Positions 35,996-44,059 of a stretch of 64,000 nucleotides of DNA are shown in pieces. Both the position numbers and the translations under genes were made by a program. Each line of letters opens with the position of its first letter. Position 1 is the first letter of the stretch. This stretch comes from Mikania micrantha. Its lineage: Eukaryota > Streptophyta > Magnoliopsida > Asterales > Asteraceae. The notes under the pieces were generated by a model. The model was not told the DNA's origin and searched no databases. It saw only the letters and a program-made list of their open reading frames with translations. The stretch covers positions 71,718,986 through 71,782,985 of the forward strand of contig CM018693.1 in assembly GCA_009363875.1 (NCBI GenBank), given 5' to 3'.

Positions 35996-36729
35996 TTGTG
36001 TTGGCCTCGATTTATGATATTGAGAATTGATCACGAAGAGGTTAAGTGACAACTTAACATAATCGAGAGATCAATTCATAATCACAATGACTTGAAATCA
36101 ATAGAACATCTTTTCACAACAAATGGTAATCAATGACTATCAAATTCATGAACAAATATCATTTTATGCATAGGAATTATGCATCAAAGAACATTTCATA
36201 AGTTTCTTGAACCCATGATCAATCAAATGATTCAAAGCATAACATACAAGTTTTCACAACAATCAAATCATGAGAACACAAGTCAAACAATGAATCAAGA
36301 TATACAATTATAAATCCTATATCTTATGTATGATTACAATGTTATAGGAAACAATTAGAAGTCCTGTTTGCTACTTGCTAACTGTTTAGTTCAGAGTCTA
36401 CTGCAGACAGGTGAGAACTTTAGCCCCTCTTTTACTGTTTATAACTGTTTTGGGGTGGAACACGTGATCAAATCCGCTATTTCAATCTTGTTTCATTGCA
36501 CAGTTTATGTGCACTCATAAACATTACAGGTTTATCCTATGAATCCAAGTGATTCTTCAAATGTTTAAGGAAATTGTCAACTGTTTTAAAGGATTTTATA
36601 ATGTTTTCTTGAAATGTTTTATAACAGTCTTTCTCAAATGTTCTTTTAAAGGATAAACATTTTTAAATAAATGATTTCATAAACTCTTTCTTTTATTAAC
36701 AACCTTGTTGTTACACAAGGTCACTATAT

Positions 36730-36845
36730 CATGGTATTCAAATCAAGTGGTTCAAAACATGGTATTCAAATCAAGTGGTTCAAAACATGGTATTCAAATC
36801 AAGTGGTTCAAAACATGGTATTCAAATCAAGGGATTCATTGTCAT
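36730..36845 (+). repeat. 36-bp tandem repeat in A3 5' LTR
   Basis: Units of CATGGTATTCAAATCAAGTG plus GTTCAAAA, three and a part, near-perfect. A second identical set lies at about 46758-46873 in the 3' LTR. Diverged relatives: 4080-4215 and 14015-14150 (minus, A1) and 30465-30605 (A2). Confidence 0.9.
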
Positions 36846-37053
36846 GTTACATAAACAAAGGATGTAACTCGTGGAGTTAAATCCAGGTTTTCAATAAGAC
36901 ATTAACACATTCGGTTAAAGTAAGATTCAGAAAACATGGTGTCCATTGTTGTAAACAAACTTATAAACCCATCAAGTATCATATTCATTAGCGTTAGTAC
37001 TGGGTGATCACAACAAGGGAAAGCGGACACATTGGTTCTTATCCAGGATGGAG

Positions 37054-37161
37054 TTAGCTTTTAAATTTGTTTTAAAAGCTAACTGCAGGTCTGGTGTCAT
37101 GGTTTTCTTATCCAGGATGGAGTTGGCTTTTAAATTTGCTTTTAAAAGCCAACTGTAGGTC
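37054..37161 (+). repeat. Duplicated hairpin with a compensatory base-pair change
   Basis: First hairpin GTTAGCTTTTAAA / TTTAAAAGCTAAC around loop TTTGT; second, 76 bases on, GTTGGCTTTTAAA / TTTAAAAGCCAAC. The A-T pair in the first is G-C in the second. Single hairpins are present in A2 (about 30772) and both A1 LTRs (about 3930 and 13865). The 3' LTR copies are at 47082-47189. Confidence 0.9.
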
Positions 37162-37760
37162 TGGTGTCATATGGTTATCAAAACTGCTGACGTATTATCT
37201 AACTCCAAACGTGGTTTGGGACTTGATATTATTGGCTGTCGTGCGAACAGTGATTGGACTGTTTACACTCATTTTCTTACTTGATGTTAGTTTGGGTTAC
37301 AGCTCATCCGTGTGAATCTTATGATACTTTAACTTACCTATGTCTTATATCATATAACTCATGTTTACAAATGCTTAAACCTATTGTTCTCACCAACTAC
37401 GTCTGTAGTTGACAGTTACTTTTCACGTGTTTCAGGTAATCAGGTTTAAGACATTTTCAGAGACAACTAAGGAGACCATTCTAAGATAGAACAAGATGAA
37501 GAAACATGCTAGGATGGAATAGAAACTCACTAAATCCTAATTGTTTAATTGTCTTGTTTGAAGTCTTCTTTTGTAACTATATTTTGGGTCTGTAGTTGTC
37601 TTACTTTTGGTAGATAGTTGTCTGTAACTAAACAATTGTCTCAACATTATGAAACATAGTAATCCATTGTGGTTGTTCTTATTCAATACTTGTGCATGAT
37701 TCAACTGATCATACGTCACCGCGCCGTGGATTCCGCACGCGGCGCAGGGGTTTGACAGGT

Positions 37761-37774
37761 TGGTATCAGAGCCA
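37761..37774 (+). promoter_or_regulatory. Primer binding site of A3 (initiator Met tRNA)
   Basis: TGGTATCAGAGCCA, three bases after the 5' LTR end, complementary to the 3' end of initiator-Met tRNA. Confidence 0.95.
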
Positions 37775-39475
37775 AGGTTGTAGAGAACTAGGAAAAACCC
37801 AATGTTTAATGACCTAGACTATAACCTAAGCTACCCAATAGGACTAAGTGATATAGGCTTGAGGATACTTAGGATCTAAGTAACTTAAGTGAGCATTAAG
37901 TCTACATCAAGCTTGAAAGATCTTAGGACATTTTACTAAGATTAGACATCGAGTCAAAGAATTTGAATCGGACTTCTATAATTTTAGAAACCGAATTAAA
38001 TTCTCACACATATGCATTAAGGATTTCAGAGGCAAGGATCTGTATTCTTAGTATCCTTGATCTGAAATTCTCACACAGAGATCATTATAGAAATTCAGAG
38101 GCAAAGATCTGTAGTTTCAGTATCTTTGATATGAATTTCTTGTCATATTCATTATGGGATTTAGAGGCAAAGATTGTTATCTTTGATCTAAAGTCCTTGT
38201 CATATTCATTATGGGATTTAGAGGCAAAGATTGTTATCTTTGATCTAAAGTCCTTGTCACATTCAGTATAGGAATTCAAAGGTCAAGATCTATTAATTTA
38301 GATTCTTGATTTGAAATCCTTGTCATATTCACTATAGGAATTCAAAGGTCAAGATCTATTAATTTAGAATCTTGATTTGAAATCCTTGTCATTGTTATCA
38401 TTGGTATCATTATCAGGTGTTCATTATCATAGGAACTTTATAACTTAGAATCTGTGTAACAGTATTCTTTAGTTGAAGTTCTCACAAGAGATCATTATAC
38501 TCGATACTGTAGGTATTGAGAACCTAGGTTAATTAACCTAGGACACACATGCTAAAACCTAAGGTTTTAATTTCTAAGTAAATTAAGAACCATGGTTTAC
38601 ATAATCATAATCATAGTCGCAGAACAAGAGAAATCATGAAACAATCATAATCAATCAACAGTTGGAATCTTAGCCCCAAATATAGACGACGGATTAACGC
38701 TGATGTGTTGAGGTAAGTGGTGGGTCGGTGAGAGCTTACCCTATATATAAGCTTATTTCAGTATGTTAGGGGGAATCCGGCGTTTGTATTTGGAGTGAGG
38801 ATTCGGGATCAACTGGACACATGGATCATTAGTCAAACACATGGGATACAAACATTTGGGAAACAATCATTGGTGAATCAAAACATAGTGGAATTCAAAC
38901 TTGGATGAACCAGACATTATGGTGAATCACTCAAGTTGTGAACATTCCTTCAATGTAAACCTTAAGTGAAATTCTTAAGTGATTACATCATTAGTACTTG
39001 CTAACATAAGTTAACGGGATAGTGTAGAACACACATATGATTAGGTTCTACATGTTGACAATTGTTGGTAGGTGCTCTCATAACATAATCATAAGTCGAT
39101 CATGGATTCAATCATAGTTCAAGTTGATCAAAGATCATGGGATTCTTAATCAATGGAACACGCTTGGAAATCAGTACAAACGTGATGCCAAATGCTGGCA
39201 AGGGCATGATCGTGGTATATCGAAACGGTGGTGGGCAGCGAGAGTGAGCCCTATATATAAGCTGTTTTCGGTATATCGGGAAAGTGTCAGTGTGTAGATT
39301 TGGTGGTGAGATCATGAGACATCGAACATATTCACATGAGAAGTATGCTAATGAGCGGATTGCTTATATGTGTACATGCTCATATTACAATTGAATGATA
39401 ATACTAGTAGTATGGATATATTACTGACTTTATCATGAAAGTTCAATTGTATCATTTCTCATTACTGACCCGCTT
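37775..39475 (+). other. A3 untranslated leader
   Basis: 1.7 kb of non-coding sequence. A degenerate tandem repeat lies at about 38020-38390: CAAAGGTCAAGATCTATTAA and GGCAAAGATTGTTATCTTTG units, the latter themselves near-palindromic. Two stem-loop cassettes follow (stems 38702-38717 with 38752-38767; 39211-39227 with 39261-39278). The second cassette shares a 32-base loop with the LTR cassette. ORFs here are short and probably spurious. Confidence 0.8.
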
Positions 39476-42400
39476 GTGGCTTCTATTCGTAGAATGCCTC
39501 CTCGACGTGACCCTAATGCTGGGGACTCGACAAGTGGTCAGGATGATGAGATCAACAAGATTGCTCGAGCTATCGCTGTTCATATGCGGGAAGTAATCCC
39601 TGGTATGGTCACTGATATCACCCAGAATCTTCGGGGTAGTACCAGTGATTCAGCACACAACTCCAATGCCACTAATGCTGGAACTGTTAACTTCACTTTC
39701 AAGCAGTTCAACGATGCTAAGCCTCCAAAGTACTCTGGTACTGAGGGAGCTACCGGTCTACTACAATGGCTGGAAAGCATTGAAGACATTCTCGACTTCA
39801 CTGGATGTCCTGAGAATCTGAAGGTCAAGATGGCCTCAAGCGCTTTTCACAAAGGCGCGCTCACCTGGTGGAATTCTGAGAAGAACACCAGAGGCCGAGA
39901 AGTCGCGTTATCATTACCGTGGGACGGTTTCAAAAATCTGCTTGTGGAAAAGTTTTGTCCACGACACGAACTGAAGAAACTTGAGGTAGAGATGTGGAAT
40001 CTGGTGCAGGACAGTGGTGAGAACGCGAAGTATACAACTCGTTTCCATGAGTTGTGCATTTTGGTGCCACACTTGGTTACTCCTCTACCCCGCCGGATAG
40101 AAAAATACATCGAAGGCTTGCCTCTAGTTGTCAGAGGAACTGTTATGGGGAACAACCCCACTACCTTGGAAGCAGCAATTCAACTTGGTGCTTCACTCAC
40201 TGAAGAATATGTGAAATCGGGGGTGCTCACCCGAAAGGGATTCAAAAGAGCACAGACTGATGAAGGCAAAAAGCCTGAACAGCATCATCAAAAGAGGAAG
40301 AAGCAAAAGACAATCAAGAACTTTGCAGCCCTGACTGCAGTTACTCCCACTCATGCCACACCCATTACTGCTATGCCACAATCTTCCACAGTCAGAAAGC
40401 CTTATACTGGTCCTTTGCCACTCTGCACCAAATGCCAATACCATCATCTACCCACTATTGCATGCAGAAAGTGTCTCAAGTGTGGGCGTATGGGACACTT
40501 GGCAGCTACATGCCGATCTGCACATCTTGCTGCTGCCACAACTGCTACCACCACCACTGCTGCTACAGGTGGAAGGACCTGTTATAATTGTGGAGCAGAA
40601 GGACACTTCAGAAACCAGTGTCCAAAACTCAATAACAATACTGCTGCTGCTCGTGCTTTTGTGATTGGAACTGCTGAAGCACGTGAAGAGCCGGCAGTCA
40701 TCACGGGTACATTTCTTATCAATGATCACTATGTTCCTATCATATTTGATACTGGTGCTGATAAAAGTTTTATCTCTACTCATACTGCTTCTTTGCTTAA
40801 TATGCAACTATCCACACTTACTGCTCCCTATACTGTAGAAGTAGCGAATGGTAAGACTATAGTTGTAGATTCCATCATTAATGCTTGTGAGCTAAGACTC
40901 AATGACCATCTCTTTTCCATCGATCTTATTCCTATGACCCTCGGAAGCTTTGAAGTAGTGGTAGGAATGGATTGGTTATCTAAGAATAATGCTGAGATTG
41001 TATGCTCGGAGAAACTTATTCGAATTCCCCTACCGTCCGGCGAAACAATGATAGTCTATGGTGAGAAACCCTGCCGCGGATTGAAGATTGTATCGTGCAT
41101 CAAGGCGAGGAAGTATCTGAAGAAGAAATATTATGCATTCCTAGCTCACGTGGTGGAAAAGAAACCTGACAAGAAAGCAGTTGGAGATGTACCGGTCATC
41201 AAAGATTATCCAGATGTGTTTCCAGAAGACTTGCCTGGACTGCCTCCAGTCCGGCAAGTGGAGTTTAGAATTGATCTCGTCCCTGGGGCAAATCCGGTGG
41301 CGAAATCACCGTATCGATTAGCACCGTCTGAGATGCAGGAACTGTCTAGTCAGCTTCAAGAACTTCTAGACAAAGGTTTCATTAGACCGAGTTTCTCTCC
41401 ATGGGGAGCTCCGGTTCTATTTGTCAAGAAGAAAGACGGTTCATTTCGCATGTGCATAGATTATCGTGATCTGAACAAGTTAACAATCAAGAACAGATAT
41501 CCTCTACCTAGGATCGATGATCTATTTGATCAATTACAGGGAGCAACTTGCTTCTCTAAGATTGATTTACGATCTGGGTATCATCAGTTAAGAGTAAATG
41601 ATGAGGATATACCAAAGACTGCATTTAGGACTCGATATGGACACTATGAGTTTGTGGTTATGCCATTTGGGCTGACCAATGCACCCGCAGTGTTCATGGA
41701 TTTGATGAATCGAGTCTGCAGGCCATACTTGGATCAGTTTGTTATTGTCTTCATTGATGATATATTGATTTATTCCAAGTCAGAACAAGAACACGAGGAT
41801 CATTTGAGGAAAGTCTTAGAGTTACTAAGAACTGAACGACTATATGCTAAATTCTCAAAATGTGAATTTTGGCTAAAGGAGGTTCACTTCTTAGGACATG
41901 TCATAAACAAGGATGGGATACATGTAGATCCGGCGAAGATTGAGGCGATTAAGAACTGGACTACCCCATCTACTCCAACAAAGATTCGTTCATTTCTGGG
42001 TCTGGCAGGTTATTACAGAAGATTCATTGCAAACTTCTCTAAGATAGCCTTGCCACTTACCACATTAACTCAGAAAAGTCAAGCGTTTATATGGGGACAG
42101 AAACAGGAGGATGCATTTCAACTTCTTAAACAGAAGTTATGTAATTCCCCTATCCTTAGTCTTCCAGAAGGCAGTGATGATTTCATTGTCTACTGTGATG
42201 CTTCAAACCTTGGTCTCGGTTGTGTACTTATGCAACGGGACAAGGTCATTGCTTATGCTTCAAGACAACTCAAGGTTCACGAGAAGAATTACACTACTCA
42301 TGACCTTGAGTTAGGGGCTGTGGTCTTTGCATTGAAGATTTGGAGACACTACCTGTATGGTACTAAATGTGTTATCTATACAGACCACAAGAGCCTACAG

Positions 42401-43642
42401 CACATTCTCAATCAGAAAGAACTCAACATGAGACAACGACGTTGGGTTGAGCTTCTAACTGATTACGACTGCGAGATTCGTTACCATCCGGGTAAAGCCA
42501 ATGTGGTGGCGGATGCTCTTAGTCGCAAGGAACCAGTCAAACCAATTCGTGTAAGAGCCATGGAGATCAACACACAGCCAAACTTGAAAGACTTGATTCG
42601 TATTGCACAACAACAAGTAGTAACAGACAATCAACTCAAGACAGACTTGGATTGTGGCATTGAGAAGAAACTAGAACCTCGAGCTGATGGGTTGTTATAT
42701 CTCAATGGCCGCATTTGGATTCCAAAGTCTGAAGAATTGCGCACACTCATCTGTGATGAGGCTCATAAGTCGCGATACTCAGTTCATCCTGGAGCCGACA
42801 AGATGTATCAGGATTTGAGGACATCTTACTGGTGGCCGGGAATGAAGAAGGACATAGCACTGTATGTGGGAAAATGTCTTACCTGTTCAAAAGTCAAAGC
42901 AGAACATCAAAAGCCTTCGGGACTTCTACAGCAACCTGAAATTCCTCAATGGAAATGGGAGCAAATTTCCATGGATTTCATAACAAAGTTGCCGAGAACT
43001 CCGCGAGGTTACGATTCGATTTGGGTGATCGTTGATCGACTCACCAAATCTGCTCATTTTCTCCCTATCCGAGAGGATTACAAGATGGAGAAGTTATCCA
43101 CATTGTACATCAACGAAATCATTGCACGTCATGGTACTCCAACATCAATCATATCTGATCGTGATAGTCGTTTCACTTCTCGCTTTTGGCAATCATTGCA
43201 AAAGGCTTTGGGAACGCGTGTTAATCTTAGCACGGCGTATCATCCCCAAACCGACGGCCAAAGCGAAAGGACTATCCAAACACTTGAAGACATGCTTCGT
43301 TCTTGTGTCATTGACTTCGGTGGAAGTTGGGACACTCATTTACCACTCATTGAGTTTTCATATAACAATAGCTATCATACGAGCATTCAATGTGCACCAT
43401 TCGAAGCTCTATATGGTAGAAAGTGCCGATCACCGGTCTGCTGGACCGAGATTGGTGACTCACAGGTCGTAGGACCAGAACTCATTCAGGAAACATCAGA
43501 CAAAATCACAATCATTCAGTCACGGCTTAAGGCCGCACGAGATCGGCAGAAGAGTTATGCTGATCGACGTCGGAAACCGCTTGAGTTTCAAGTCGGTGAC
43601 CGAGTCTTACTCAAAGTTTCTCCCTGGAAAGGCGTTGTCTGA
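39476..43642 (+). CDS. gag-pol: gag-pol polyprotein of A3 (1388 codons, stop before the chromodomain)
   Basis: Encodes capsid and enzymes of a Ty3/gypsy element in one frame. Gag core at ~70-260; CCHC zinc knuckles at 333-346 and 369-382; aspartic protease DTGA at 425-428; reverse transcriptase about 590-830 with catalytic FIDD at 759-762; RNase H from D908 (YCDAS); integrase H-H-C-C zinc region about 1090-1145 and catalytic D1167, D1228 and E1264, i.e. the usual D..D(35)E spacing. All catalytic residues I can check are present. ATG choice follows MASIRRMPPRR shared with A1; a Met at codon 7 is an alternative. The frame ends at TGA (43640-43642) inside GVV-RFGKKGK, where A1 has CGA, so one C-to-T change at a CpG removes the GPY end and chromodomain. 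Enzymes upstream remain intact. Confidence 0.95.
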   Translation: MASIRRMPPRRDPNAGDSTSGQDDEINKIARAIAVHMREVIPGMVTDITQNLRGSTSDSAHNSNATNAGTVNFTFKQFNDAKPPKYSGTEGATGLLQWLESIEDILDFTGCPENLKVKMASSAFHKGALTWWNSEKNTRGREVALSLPWDGFKNLLVEKFCPRHELKKLEVEMWNLVQDSGENAKYTTRFHELCILVPHLVTPLPRRIEKYIEGLPLVVRGTVMGNNPTTLEAAIQLGASLTEEYVKSGVLTRKGFKRAQTDEGKKPEQHHQKRKKQKTIKNFAALTAVTPTHATPITAMPQSSTVRKPYTGPLPLCTKCQYHHLPTIACRKCLKCGRMGHLAATCRSAHLAAATTATTTTAATGGRTCYNCGAEGHFRNQCPKLNNNTAAARAFVIGTAEAREEPAVITGTFLINDHYVPIIFDTGADKSFISTHTASLLNMQLSTLTAPYTVEVANGKTIVVDSIINACELRLNDHLFSIDLIPMTLGSFEVVVGMDWLSKNNAEIVCSEKLIRIPLPSGETMIVYGEKPCRGLKIVSCIKARKYLKKKYYAFLAHVVEKKPDKKAVGDVPVIKDYPDVFPEDLPGLPPVRQVEFRIDLVPGANPVAKSPYRLAPSEMQELSSQLQELLDKGFIRPSFSPWGAPVLFVKKKDGSFRMCIDYRDLNKLTIKNRYPLPRIDDLFDQLQGATCFSKIDLRSGYHQLRVNDEDIPKTAFRTRYGHYEFVVMPFGLTNAPAVFMDLMNRVCRPYLDQFVIVFIDDILIYSKSEQEHEDHLRKVLELLRTERLYAKFSKCEFWLKEVHFLGHVINKDGIHVDPAKIEAIKNWTTPSTPTKIRSFLGLAGYYRRFIANFSKIALPLTTLTQKSQAFIWGQKQEDAFQLLKQKLCNSPILSLPEGSDDFIVYCDASNLGLGCVLMQRDKVIAYASRQLKVHEKNYTTHDLELGAVVFALKIWRHYLYGTKCVIYTDHKSLQHILNQKELNMRQRRWVELLTDYDCEIRYHPGKANVVADALSRKEPVKPIRVRAMEINTQPNLKDLIRIAQQQVVTDNQLKTDLDCGIEKKLEPRADGLLYLNGRIWIPKSEELRTLICDEAHKSRYSVHPGADKMYQDLRTSYWWPGMKKDIALYVGKCLTCSKVKAEHQKPSGLLQQPEIPQWKWEQISMDFITKLPRTPRGYDSIWVIVDRLTKSAHFLPIREDYKMEKLSTLYINEIIARHGTPTSIISDRDSRFTSRFWQSLQKALGTRVNLSTAYHPQTDGQSERTIQTLEDMLRSCVIDFGGSWDTHLPLIEFSYNNSYHTSIQCAPFEALYGRKCRSPVCWTEIGDSQVVGPELIQETSDKITIIQSRLKAARDRQKSYADRRRKPLEFQVGDRVLLKVSPWKGVV

Positions 43643-44026
43643 TTCGGGAAGAAAGGGAAACTTGCACCAAGGTACGTTGGACCTTTTGAGATCCTGGAAC
43701 GGATTGGTCCCGTAGCCTACAAACTCAAACTTCCAGTGGAGCTAAGCAATGTTCATGATACTTTTCATGTATCGAATCTTAAGAAATGCTTAGCGGATCA
43801 TGATGTTCAGATTCCACTGGAAGACATACAGATTCAGAATAACATGCAATTCATTGAACGTCCAGTTGAGATCATGGATCATGGGGTCAAGAAACTTAAA
43901 CGCAGCCGTATCCCGATCGTGAAAGTGCGATGGGAGGGCAAACGCGGTGCTGAGTTCACCTGGGAACGTGAAGACCAGATGAAGCTTAAGTACCCTCATC
44001 TTTTTACAGTATCTTCGACTAGTTAA
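43643..44026 (+). pseudogene. pol: Integrase GPY end and chromodomain of A3, cut off by TGA
   Basis: Same frame as the polyprotein, 127 codons and TAA (44024-44026). RYVGPFEILERIGPVAYKL is the GPY/F-type motif and IPIVKVRWEGKRGAEFTWER the chromodomain-like core. It is made only if the preceding TGA is read through; nothing around the TGA suggests a dedicated readthrough signal. F has the corresponding region open, and A1 has it with its own nonsense codon. Confidence 0.9.
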
Positions 44027-44059
44027 TTTCGGGACGAAATTCCCTTAACTAGGGGAGAC
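44027..44059 (+). promoter_or_regulatory. End-of-pol hairpin and polypurine tract of A3
   Basis: AATTTCG-GGA-CGAAATT follows the stop codon, then TTAACTAGGGGAGAC directly abutting the LTR (TGTAACA at 44060). The purine run AGGGGAGA primes plus-strand DNA synthesis in this class of element. The palindrome is repeated at the same place in F, A1 and, with one loop change, C. Confidence 0.88.

Larger units (their letters stand above)
34907..37435 (+). other. Candidate LTR-internal intron of A3 (2.5 kb)
   Basis: Donor CGAG|GTATGA and acceptor TTTTCACGTGTTTCAG|G. The ~80 bases before the donor are similar in A, B and D LTRs (GAAGCTCTCGACATTCTCTAC, then AGTACAA), and similarity drops abruptly after the GT. 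The acceptor end is likewise conserved, with a GTTGAC box upstream. Predicted from sequence alone; no transcript evidence. The 3' LTR holds the same segment at 44935-47463. Confidence 0.5.
34032..37757 (+). repeat. A3 5' LTR
   Basis: In order: stem-loop cassette (stems 34216-34235 and 34269-34289); GTGACGATCC motif (34382); AATTTTGAAACTCATCA motif (34558); TATA box CTATAAAA (34681-34688) with palindrome AAGCCTTG/CAAGGCTT (34687-34704); CT-rich leader; donor at 34907; CGAACC array (35088-35573); GGCCCA array (35594-35995); 36-bp tandem repeat (about 36730-36830); paired hairpins (37054-37085, 37130-37161); AACTAC/GTAGTT hairpin then acceptor TTTCAG (37435); end hairpin GCGCCG/CGGCGC (37721-37745). 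Short ORFs here repeat identically in the 3' LTR at a constant offset of 10028 and are not convincing genes. Confidence 0.95.

Noticed and set aside
34626..36077. Short ORFs in A3 LTRs (about 60-130 codons) as genes
   Set aside because: They overlap on both strands, are full of CGAACC-derived Arg/Glu/Pro codons, have no recognisable domains, and differ in A1 and A2. They are duplicated only because the LTR is duplicated.
43640..43642. TGA in A3 as a regulated readthrough stop
   Set aside because: It lies inside the integrase GPY region, not at a gag-pol border, and A1 has CGA at the same place, so a point mutation is simpler.
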